The notes beneath the pieces were generated by a model. The model searched no databases and was not told where the DNA came from. It was given only the letters and a program-made list of their open reading frames with translations. From contig NC_046679.1 of NCBI RefSeq assembly GCF_009870125.1, positions 10,106,001-10,170,000 on the forward strand: 64,000 nucleotides of DNA. The letters are read 5' to 3'. This document shows positions 27,301-39,911 of this stretch, piece after piece. The number at the start of each line of letters is the position of its first letter. The first letter of the stretch is position 1. The stretch comes from Drosophila pseudoobscura. Its lineage: Eukaryota; Arthropoda; Insecta; Diptera; Drosophilidae. Position numbers and translations under genes: made by a program.

Positions 27301-30300
27301 AGACAGGGATTGACCAACTCAACACACAACTCCGTGTGGCATATACTCGTAATAAAATTAAGGGCAGACCTCTATAAAATCCATTCCACAGAAATACACA
27401 CAAGCCTCAAGCCTCCATGCAAGCCTCTAGCCAGCCCCTGCCCTGCTCTCCCCCCTTCAGAGTGCGGCGCAATCAATTTGTCGACTAATTGACATACATC
27501 AGAGCAGTGAAGTGTGCTTAAAGCGCAATGAGAAATTATATTTTTAGCCTGGCAACGCCTCCCAGCCCCCGCCCAGCCCAAGCAGTGCCCGCAGCAGTGC
27601 CAGCAGGGGCTCTGCTCTGCTCTGCTCTGCTCTGGTTAGTAGTTCCCTGGAAGGGCGACGGCGGCGGCTGGTAAATGGAATTAAAATGCAAACACTTTAT
27701 TAAAGTGAGAAAGAAGGAAGACACATTCAGACAGACATGCAAAAAGCGGGAGGGAGAGAGAGAGAGAGCAAGCAGTAAACAAATCAAAAGTTAACGTCGA
27801 AAACTTCTCATAAATTAACCACAAAATTTGAGATAGAAATTACAGCTAGTCGAAAAGTTGTTTAGTTCGAACTTTAACTAAATTGAGCGGTATAATATAT
27901 TTATTACCTGTGTACCCTTCCATGCACCGAAATGCAGCAGAATTTATTTATAGTTTATGTGCGAGTTTCATTGAGCCGTAGATCCCATTGCCACTGCGCC
28001 CCACTCCCCCCAATCACCGGGAGCTTCCACTCCACAGCGCCCATTCGCTTGGATGGATTCCCTGGACTGTCCGTCTGTCTGTCTCTCTGTCACTCAACAT
28101 ATGGCGGAGATAATTAGTTTGGTTCTCTCTCTTCTAACCGCCTGTCTCTTTCGCTCTCTTTGAAAAATGAGCACAATTGCAGTTTGTTTCACATTTCCAC
28201 AATCGCCGCGGCGGCGGCGGCGGCTGCAGCTGCCGTCTCCATTAATTAATTCCTTTGAATGCATACACACACACACACACACACAGACGCTTACACATGA
28301 ACATAATCTCTCCCACACTCTGGCGCTCGCTCGCTCTCTGCCTCTCTCTCTCTCTTGCCAAGCAGACACCGAGTCTGGCCTGCCGTGTGAGCAGCGTGAA
28401 TCATACAGTGGGGGATAACGAAATAGGAGACTCAAATCTGTGTTTACATTAGGCATCAGGTGGCGGGGGGGGGGGGGGGGGGGGGGGGGGGATTACATCA
28501 TTCGATTTAAAGGTTTTTGCGATTGCTGTTGGAAATTTCCCTCGTGATTGAGCATTACAAATAATAAAACTGCCATCAAATGGCTATCCTCTTTCTCTGG
28601 CCGCCACTGTATATGAGTATGACTGTCCGTCTGTGGGTTTTATTTGTTTTACGTTGTGTAATATATCAAAATGTGGTATAGAGAGAGATGATGGATAAAT
28701 AAATATGTACAGGTCAACAGATGAAAACATATTAATATCCAAAAACATCAACAACAACGATATTACATTGACATTCGAGTGTATTCCGATTGAGTGTCCC
28801 TCTCGTCCATGTTCCCCGTTTGAGCAGAGCTTTACTGGGAGTCGCGTAGCGGTTAAACGATACCCGATGTTCATCGTTTAGTTGTGCTCTCTCCTGCAAT
28901 TAGGATTCTACCTTTTATCGTCCCCATTCTTTGCTTTGTTTTAATTAAATCCAAATTATTTATGAAATGTTATACGTGTGTTTGCATTTCTATTGCAGCC
29001 TCTTCAAAGCATCATTACACACACAGAGAGAGACACAGACACACTCTTCAGTCAAGTGGGAGAGCGAGACGCGACTAGACAGCGCACAGATGAGTTGCAA
29101 GGTTGGAAGGACGAGATGCGGAGGTGAGAACGAGAACCCTGCTCTGCTTGTGGTTTCCCGTTTCATCTTGAAGCACCTGCTTGACATGCAATAACTTGAC
29201 ACTTGAGACCGAAACTGAAACACATTTGCTGTTTCACACACACACACTCTCCCCCACTCCCTGTGGTGTGATTATCTGTCCACAAAACACCCTGACTCTC
29301 ACTCTCCTTTCTCTGCACTGCTTTTAGTTTATTTTGATTATGCTGATTACAACAAAATTTTACGGAACTTTTATTGCTGGTTGCTCTCTCTTGGTGCTTC
29401 CTCTGCCAAGCGGCTTGTGACTGCTTGATCTTCCAAACAGTGTGGTCCGTCTCTCCTTCACTGCTTCTTTCTGCTACTGTCGTTTCACTCTGTTTAGAAG
29501 CAGCCTTCTTGTTTCTCCTTCTCTTTCGACTGCTTGGTTTAACTTTTGTTTGCACTTGACATTAGCAAAGACATAACAAAAATTTGCTGCACAAAAGATG
29601 GAAAAAAAACGAGTGGAGTAACTGTAGAAAAATTAAGTGGAAGGAAAAGCATTCGCCAAGGCACCGCTTGTTCTTATACCCTTTGAGCGCTTTTTCTGAG
29701 CGTCGCTTCTGTGGCCCAGAAATCCCTATACCCTCGTGAAAGGGTATTCAGATACACTGAAGCGGCTTAAACAAATTGCTGCCCCAGCACTTGCAACAGT
29801 CTAAAGCACTTCAGACAGAAACAGACAGCGAGACGGACAGACAGACAGACAGACAGAGGCCTACAACAAAACGGTAAAATTGTCATTTACAAACGCCAAA
29901 CGTGTACAACACACACACACACACAAGCGGACACGGGCACAACACAGGTAGAAGGCAGAGGTAAAGCAGTGGAATAGAACTCGTAAAAAGCAGCGGAAAA
30001 AAAACAACCTACGTGAGAGCACACGTGAGAGTCAACGAACTGGAACACCACACAGACACACACACGCGGAACCTGGAACGACATGGGGAGCAGAGCAGAG
30101 CAGAGCCCTTGCCCCCCCTCTAAAACCCAGAGCCATCCATCCACTGACTTTTGACGGCGACTGTCTGGCCAACAAAAGCCACAAAAAGGGTCTAAATTGC
30201 ATGAACAACAGGTCGTCCGGCAAGGAGAGAGTGCGAGGGAGAGCAACGGGAAACGGTAAACGGTAATACCCATGACCCATCCCGCCATTCTACTCCTACG

Positions 30301-33300
30301 AGTGCCCCATGTGGCGGCTGCCACACATTCCCGTTAATTTGTTATTGTCGCACAATTTGCGACAGTCAAAAGGCCGAAAAGACTGAAAAGACCGAAAAGA
30401 GCTCCTCGGAAATCCCCCGAAATGGCCATTCAATATAATCAACTCTCCGATTACTGTCCGGAGATCAAATGCCAATGTCCTGGAGAATTTTCGCCAATTG
30501 AATGTGGGGGCTTTCCCCTCTGGCAATTGACTGGATTTTATGGCTCTCCCCGCAATAAGGAAAAAAAGGGTCAAAGTGCATAAAAAGGTTTAAAAGGATA
30601 TAATATCTTGGATACGATTTCCAATCGAATGAATTTTTAAAGGGACCCCAGCCAGCAGGAGCTTAGGCCTAAAAGTTATAGATAGATTTATAGATTTATT
30701 GGATAGACAGAACCTTATGCCCCTGAAGTCATATCCTCACAAGCGAATTTCTCGTAGGACTGCTTAATAGCCCTTCATTGGGCTATCGTCCACTGAACTC
30801 TTCATTTATTGAATTATCATTGCCATTCATTGACTTATCATCCGTTCAATTTGTTCCGTCATTGAATTATCAGTCTTTCAATTATCTTTTGATTGAATTA
30901 TACTTGATTTAATGGCAAACACCTTTTCATTCCACAATTAAGCGTTTTCAATCGCTTAAAATCGATAAGTGGTTCAATTAATTGAGCCAACTGATTTCTG
31001 ATTCGATTAATGCTCATATTCTTTACAAATTGAGAAGAAACAACCACAAAACTATGAAAAATCAAAGTATTTATGAACACAACTCGTTATGCCAGAAGGG
31101 AGATGGCAAATCATTTCGATAGCTGATAAATATCGATAACTAAACATGGATTCAGGCCCTTATCGGTTTTTATTGATTACATGGTCGATTTTAAGAGTTA
31201 ATCAAGGGTTTTTCTATTTATTAAAAGTCACCCCCCATTTCCATTGGCTTTTGAAAATCCCAGGGCATATCCATTTCTACAAAAGCCAGGGATCCCGCCC
31301 CCCTCCTGGCGATTATGTTACATTTCCAAGAAATGAAAAACACAATTTAATGGACAATTTTATTTTGGTTTTATTCTTTGGACAGATTGGCCCTGGCCCT
31401 GGGGCATATTGGGGGGAGGGGCGGCCCTTTGGTACGTGTACGCTTTATGGCCGCTACGTGTTCCGCCCGACAATGAGGGAATGAATTTGTTCGACGGCGG
31501 CTCTTATTTTATTCTTTTTGCTTCTGAAAGAACCTTTCGACTGGTGGGGGCGTGGGAGCAGCAGTGCCAGTAGCCCTTTCAACAATCATTCAATCATTCA
31601 CTCCATTGATGGGGCAGGCAGGCAGACTAGACCAGACATCAAAGGCAGTTGCAGAGGATGGGTGGGGGGGGGGGGGGGGGAGCTGCCTGATGGGCTGGAC
31701 GGTTGGTTAGATGCCACTCCATTGCTGCTCTCCTTGAAGCACATCGAGCCGTGTAATTAGATTGTCACACTGAAGTGGCCCATCTTTTCCATAGGCCATA
31801 GGCCATGGCCATGCCCCCCTCGATTGCCCCGCCTCCCTTCTCTCTTTTTGATTTCATTTCATCGACAGCTAAAAAAAAACAAAGGGTTTTCGTTTGAGTC
31901 GCGTGTCTTGGGGTTTCCATATTTATTTTTGTATCTTTTTTCGAGTGTCACATGTCCGCCCATGTATCTGTGTATCTGCCAGTGTGGACGGGGTTGGGGG
32001 TTGGTTATTAATTAAATGTTGGCCTCTCGAAATAAATGCAAATAATTCGGATATTCAGCTCTCTCTCTCTTTTGTGGCCACGAACCGCAGACAGACCTCG
32101 GGGCTCCAACGGGCGGGGCGGGGCGGAGGATGGAGCACTGCATGAACTTCTATCCGTTGAGTCCTTTATCCCCTGTATCCTGTATCTATAGGTGCGTAAT
32201 CTGTGCATGTATCCGCTGCTCGATGTGTGCTGTGTATCTTTTGTGGGTGCGTAATCTGTGTGCTTGTGCTTTTTGTGTATCTTTTGCAGTCCGCACACAC
32301 AGTAATTGCAAAATGCCATATGACAGACGCACAAAGATACAAGATACAAGCCTACACATATTTCCATGAACAAACAATAAGAGCAATTGCATATCCTGTA
32401 CAAATACGACCACAATATGCCCTGCAGATGGTATGCCCCTCAAAACAGTCGGACATGTGGAAAGACAGAGAGAGAGAGGGGAGGAGAGGAGGAGAGAAGG
32501 AGATTGAAGCAGCATGGCTTTGCATTTTCCACATTCCTCTTTCTATGGCCAAAGCTTACCTCTCATGAAATTTAATGAAAATATGGTATCTCAAAGATGG
32601 ATTACAGGTCAAAGAGATGGTTTTTAGTTATGGAAGACGACTGTTAGATCTTAAAGATGTTTTACATCTAAAAGATATGCTTCCCATATCAAAGACCTTG
32701 CTAGATAGTCCCTCTTGTGGTCTATACTTCATTTCTATAGCACACCCCACCTATGGAAAGAACAAGAAATCTATCCTACCTTAAGAATCTTCTGGAGGCT
32801 AGTTTAAAATGTAGAGATTCTTGCTGGGATCCCTACAAGTGAGTGGGAATCCGCTCCAGAAACTCCACACGTCGTTGTATTGTATTTATTTTATAAGAGT
32901 GGCTACAAATAAGTATCTTTTTTTTAGTACTCTTCGAACTCTTCCTCTCCAATCGATATATCTTCCCTAGCGATAGATCGATACTCATTAAAGGGCTGCC
33001 AAATTTTACATAAGTGTAAGATTTATAATAAAATATCGTTTATGAATAGTGTGCAATTCAAAAAAGAGAACAAAGTGTACGGTTCAAAAGGTACCATTAA
33101 TGAGTCTGTTTTCCCGACTTTTGTTCAACTAAAAACCGACTGTCATATCGATAACCCCTAATCGGTTAGGCCTTTTAAATATCGGTTAAGTCCGGTTATA
33201 TCGGTTAGGTCTCATCGATGGTATCTTAAGTTGAAATGTTAGTTTAGGTGGGATAAATATCCCTATAAAAACCCTACATTTTTAAACAGATATCCCATTT

Positions 33301-36300
33301 GTTGAGGAGCTTTGGCTTTCTAGAATTCTGTTTAGAACTAAATATTTTCAATGTCTTTCCTTACTTGAAAGTTCCATAAACTGTAAGATACATTTAGAGG
33401 CTCCTTCTGTTCGATGGAGGAGAGACTTTGGGGTTCTTTCGTGCTGTGAAGGCATCCCAAGATTTCCATTTGGAGTTCTTGGGGTTCTCAAAAAGAAACC
33501 CAACATCATCTCTGGAGTCCCTCTGGAAGTCCATTACTGCATTCCATAATGCCTGTAGCCCTCTTTTCCAGTCACAGTCTTCTCCATCCGCTACCGCACC
33601 AAGTCCGAAAAGAATCCCCTATCTGGGAGCTCGATTTATTCAGAAGGAGTAGCCCCAAGGACAAGTAGGATTTTAATCACTTAACAACACATCTCATCCT
33701 GATTGATTTTCAATGTTTGCTAATGTTTATAGATTGTTATTCGACTTTGAAAAATCTGCAAAATATTTATCGACTTTAAATGTGTCTAAATCACATTTTA
33801 ATTTGAAAATTCTAATTGCGAAACATGTTTTCTGCAGCAGTACAAAATGTTCGAAGTGCCTTTGGCCAGAACTGGCAATCTTTTGAGTTTTCTCCCGTTG
33901 ATGTCTGATGTCCTTTCTGGCGTCTGTCTGTCTGAAACACTTTGATTTTATCGTCTGGAGTTTATGTTCATATCCTTTTTGGCTTTCATTTGTCGTCTCC
34001 GTCTCCGTCTGCGTCTGCGTCTCCTCCGACATTTCATAAACGAAGAAGGTGGAAAATTCCTTCAGACTTTTGCACGTTTCTCAGCGATACAGAAGGAGGG
34101 AGGAGGAGGTGGAGGTGTCTGCCACACACCCGCCTTGGCATGGACAGTCCAAATGTTTGTCAATTTTATGTTTAGTTAAAAGACGGGACGAGAAAATTCG
34201 GTGATTCAGCAGCAGTTGAGTGAGGGAGAAAATTCATAAATTGACTCATAAATTATTTCCCCGAAATCATCTCGAAGCAGGAGGAGATCCTATGTCTGGC
34301 AAGGACTTGATGAGAGGGGTTTCCAGTTTTTTTTTAGAGAAAAAAATTCACGGGAATCTGCAGATGTGGGGGGTTGGGGGGAAAAGCAACATTGATACAA
34401 GACTGGATCAAATAAATATAAAATTTCCAATGAAAAAATCCCTTGTGGCATCCACAATTTTAAAGATACAAAGCTATGCTCAGGCTTGCCTTAAAGATGG
34501 GGATAATATCTGCCTAAATCACCAACATCCTTAGAATCGATTGAAGAGAATGTATATAGAAATATCAAAATCTTTAGGGAGTACTGTTGGATTTTTACTG
34601 TCTTAAAGATAGGGATATTACCTACCCATTCCATCAGAATCGGATCTTGGGAATAAGCAATTAAATATTAATTCAATATCTTTAAATTAGAACCTATCGA
34701 TTCTGCTAAAAATTCTTAGAAATTGTTTATTAGATTAGTCACAAAAGAAGCTTCCCTTCCAGGCAAACTTAACCCACAAATCCGTATATTTTTCATTGAA
34801 AGTTGTCTCATTTCGTACTTTTTCCCTGAAATATTCCTCTACCTTCTGGAACAGCTTTTCCTGCAATTTTTTGTGCTGCCCCAAGGCGTTCGATTTCGAG
34901 GGAATTAAGGGCGTAGTCTGGCCCCGAATGAATTGAATTTGAAAAGGAAAAAAAGCCTGCCCTGAAACTCAGATACAATTCTGTGGAAAGAGCCACCAAT
35001 GGATGGATATGCCACAGAACAATAGCAATAACAAAATGCACAAAATTGTTAATTATTTGTTTGCCCAACAACACGAATCTCCCGAATGTATCTGTAGCTA
35101 CTGTATGTATCTGTATCTGTATCTGTATCTGACAACCGAACATTTCTGTCTGTTGTTTTAAATTATGGCCATCAAAATCAAAAACGAGTATCAATTGAAA
35201 TTCGAGAGAGAGAGATACTGACACTGACCCTTTTGTCGAGAGGCCAATTAGGGAGCAAAGTATCTACTAATCCGATTAGCAGGGCATGGGGCGGGGAGCG
35301 TTTGGAAGAGAGGGCCACACACTCGTATATGGTATATAGTTGTGTATCCCTTTTATGTACAGCCTCCTACAGAATGTACAGGCATTTTAATTGATGTACC
35401 GGCGTCTCTATGGCAACATTTGATGGCCAGGACTCCGGCCAGGAATTAACCTTTGAACTTGAATATTACATATTGGAGATGTATTTCCAGACAGCACGAG
35501 AGGCTTAAAGCCTCTTATTTTTCCAAAGGGCCTCCTCCCCCGCCCAAAAATATCTTTTAATCTTCGCCCCAAACTGTATGAAAATTGGCCAAAACCTTAG
35601 CAAACAAAAACCAAAAAGCAAGCAAAATCTGGTCAGATTTTTGGCAATTAATTCCCTGCCTCAATGGAGTGCGGAGGCGGGGCCAGGGAAATCCCCTCTG
35701 CTCAATGGGTCGTCAGGTCAAGTGGGTGGCAGTGGAGGGCGGAGGAGGCGGTGAAATGCTGACAGCCATGAAAAAAAAAATATATGCTTGTAGTTGGCCT
35801 ATTAAAAGTCAGCAAAAATAGAACGGGGGCCGCAAGCCAACAAAAGCCACAAAAAAAAAAAAAAAAAAACAACAATTTACAAATTTATTATTTATCATTT
35901 TTCAGTTAAAAATACATTGCGCTTGGGGCCCATTCATGTATGATCGAAAAATAAGAGCCCGCAAAATATTGCATGGGATCGAAAAAATATCAAAATTTTA
36001 ATGAGGGAATATTTCGTGTGGAAGATACAGAGCGCAGATGGGTTTTGATTCAAAGCTAATGATATTATATACCAGAATTCCCAAATTTATGGGAATCGGA
36101 TCATCGGAGTCCCCACTAAAAAGTATTCAAATGTGTCCTTAGATACAAAAAGCGGACTTTTCTTTACTAAAAGATACTGGATTTATCGTCTACCTCGATT
36201 CCCAATAATCACTAGAATCGTTTGTTCTTTTTGTTGGGAATCTATAGCCACAACCTGCCACCTCTCTATCGGATCTCTAGCGTATAACAATTCCCTTACC

Positions 36301-39300
36301 AGAGATGGTGGGGGGGAGTACCTGCTGATGGTTTCTACTGTGGACTGTGGCGGGTTCATTGCCACGACATGCAAAGTAATCATTTATTTCGGGGCACAAT
36401 CAAAATGCTAAATTATATTAGCCAAAAAAACAGAAACAGAAACAGACCCAAAGCAGAAAGTGGGAAACCCGAATCTGTGGCATGGCTTCGACCGCGTATA
36501 TAACTGTTTTACGGGGGGCCCCCTATAAATATTAGGGTAATTATTATTTTATTTTTTTGTTGTAACCCGCAAATGTCAAAGCACTACATGGTGCATGCCT
36601 CTGTGTGCGTGTGTGTGTGTGTGTGTACTCGAAGCAATTTCTTAGGGCCCGCACTCTCTGTCTCTCCCCAAGGCCCACCGTACCTGTCGTCTCTCCCTCT
36701 CTGTCTGTCCTGCTTTTCTGTTTTATGACCAAACAGTAGACACTCGATAATGGCGCATTTCAGTAGCCGCTTAAGGAGAAAAATCAAGCATCTTCCCATT
36801 TTGTGTATTTATGGGCTCATAAAATGTGACAAATATTTTTATAACCAATACTCAAAGGGGAATTTCATTATACAAATCGTATCGAATAAACAATTAATAG
36901 ACCATCGACATTTGTCCATTCAATATTTGTTGGGTTTAAATTTCAAGCCCATCCAAGCAAAGGCCGTTGGAATCCTAGAAGAAACTGCTTGTTTTTACAT
37001 ATCCAGCATTTACTGTTGCTGTTCTGCTTGCTCGTTTCCCCGTCTGCTTGGTTGGGTTCTGCTTGGTTGACCGACCCACCGGCAGAGGAGAGAGCGAGAG
37101 AGAGAGAGAGAGTTTGGCCGGTGGTTCGCCCAGTTGGTTGCGCTTTGATTGCTTTGTGTCATTCCGTTCTCCGAGGGGGCCAAAGTTTCAGTTTAGTTGA
37201 GTGACTATTTTCCACTCTCCCCCCCCCCCCCCCCCCCCCCCCTTCCACCCTCTCTGCCCTGCGTATTACGTAGGAAATTAGTTTTAATCCACTTCCTCCT
37301 CTACCCGCTGTATATCCATCGTTCGTTCTTTTGACATCTTGGGCGCGCTTTTATGAAGCCATTTTCTGTCCGTTAAAAAATTGCATTATAAATAAATAAG
37401 AAGTCATCTTGCAGCCATCGTTGGGCCAAAGAGTATCCCTTTCCCATTCCACGGGTGTCCAGTCTGTCACGTGCGCGCGGGTAGTACATCATTTGGAAAT
37501 CTCTTTCTCGAATAAGGAACTAAATCTACCCATAATTACGTGCCTCCCCCACCTCCGCTCTTCGCCAAACCAATTAAATGTTGAGTAAACCTCGTAGAGG
37601 TCGTTAAACCCCAGAGCTAATGGAGATTAAGAATTATGATTTTGTTTTACCGTTTGCCATAAGCACTCTAGTGCGTTTTTGGGGGATAATTGAGGAATTT
37701 ATTTACCTGAAATGACAAGAAAGAGAGTAGATATTGGATTATAACAATTAACAGTGATTCGGGGGATCTAAATTGTACTATTTTCGATACCAAACAATCG
37801 CCCATCGATGATCGTCTCTGTCTCTCCCGCAAACCGAAATTTCCCACATTAAATGGAAAATAATTGTGCCCATCAAAGCACATAAACAAGAGCACTGCTT
37901 GCTGCCTGACACAACGGCTTGACGAGCGGTCAAAGCGAAGAGGCAAAGAGAGACGGATGAGAGCAGGGCAGAGCAGCGCAGGTAGACGGCAACCGACAGA
38001 ACAACAATGAGTTCTGCGAGCCAGCAGAAACAAAGAGATAGACGAAACGAACACAGACGAAGACAGACACTAACGATTCTTTCGTAACGAACGAAATATC
38101 CTCAAAAGTGAAGCAAATTACCTTTTTAGATGCGCTTCAGTGGCAAAGGGAAGGCTGGGGTAGGGGAGACAGAGTGCCAGAGAGTGCGGGAGAAGGAACC
38201 TGCGAAGGTGGTCCAGTAAATGTGTGTATAACCTCATCGCTGGTTTATCTGTCAATCTTTCTCTGTGTCTCCCTCCCCCTCTATCGCCACGCCACCCTTT
38301 GCCCTACACGCTTTCTTTGCCTATGCAAACACAATGAGCGGCCAAATGACAGATACACACACACATTCAAGCATAGACTAAAGAAGAAGCAGAAGAGGAG
38401 AGCCAACAACAACGACAAACAATGGAAAATATGTTTCAGGTAGTGTGCGTGTGTGTGTGACGTCAGCTAATGGATGAGCTTTGCTCTCCGCTGGTCTTTG
38501 CTCTTCTTTTTGGTCTGCTTTCCCTTTCCCCTCCGCCCGTCATTCGCATGCAAGAGAGATGATGGCCATCGGCAAAATTCAGTTTGAAATTCCAACGCAA
38601 AGCGCAATATGCAGAGCGGGAGACGAATATACATACATACATATGTATGGTTGTATGTATGCACATGCACGCATGCATGCATGCACAGACTTGTACACAT
38701 TCAAATGGCAATGTTTTGATACCCTTGCTGGTGGTGGGGAGTATAGCGGTTTGCAAAGCAGTGCAGAAAGAGGGGCACTAAGCAGGGCCCCAATCAGGGC
38801 ACTTAGTAGGGCACAAAGCAGGGCCCATAGCAGGGCTCCAAGCAGGGCACAGAGCACAGCACACAGCATGGTTCAAAGCAGGGCTCAAAGCAGATCTTAC
38901 CATACAAAAACGAGAGCTAATTTATTAAAAAGAAAACATCCAGCTCTTTAATCTATTCTCTTACTAAACTACCAACCATCGACATTCAAAGGCCATCCCA
39001 TGGGTCGACTACTTAGTTCCTTCTTGGGTTTGTTTGTTTGTATTTAAGCTGCAGTTGGCAATGCTTTGATGGCTGCAAATTGGCCAAATCTTGAGTATGA
39101 AGAGAATGTAATCTCCCATCTCCACTCGCATTATATTCTCGCTCTTCCTCCCACTCCCCCTTACATATCCCACAATTAAAACTTTTCCTCTGGTGCATCA
39201 GGGGCTCTTCCTTTCTCGGACATCTCATCCCCCCCCATCAATCTCCTCAATTTTGGGCAACAGAGCAACGGGGGAACCATCAATCTGCTGTTGGCCACAT

Positions 39301-39872
39301 TCTTACAACAGGTAATAGAGTTTTGCTTCTACCAAATGCCTGAAAATTGCCCAGCTCAAAGGAGCATCTAACAAACAGCACGGTGCATGGCGGGCCGGAC
39401 AGGGTGTAAGTGGTTCGGGCCAATTTTTGTAGCCTGCAATTTTTTGTTGTTGTCGCCGCAGACAGACAAAAGAGAACAGCAGAAGACCATTCGATGCGAT
39501 GCGATGCGATGATGCTACCTGTATATCCCCCCGCCACCGACATTCGGGAGAGCTCTATGTGTGTGAATGAGACAAAGCCTGTTATCCTTTTACGTGTATG
39601 TGTTGCTCTCCCTCTCTCTCTCTCTCGCTCGCTCTGTTTTTCTGTGTGCACTTGGCTTTTGTTTGGTTCATTGTTCTTGATTGAACTGCTTGCAAGATTA
39701 GGAAGAGAGACAGAGAGCGGGAGAGCAGTCGGAGTCGGGAGTCTCTTCTGCTGCTGCTTGCTTGTGCTGTCTGATATGCCCAGCAGGTATTGTTTAGATT
39801 ACATAAAACTCCCAAGAACAGCAACGGTGGCGGCAGATGGTTCTTCTGTTCTCCTCGCCACTCCTCTTCTCC

Positions 39873-39911
<39 letters not shown>

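Noticed and set aside
38579..38951. Repeat protein frames over the 12-bp minisatellite
   Set aside because: Both strands are open only because the unit is a multiple of three without stops. The flanking sequence has no coding character.
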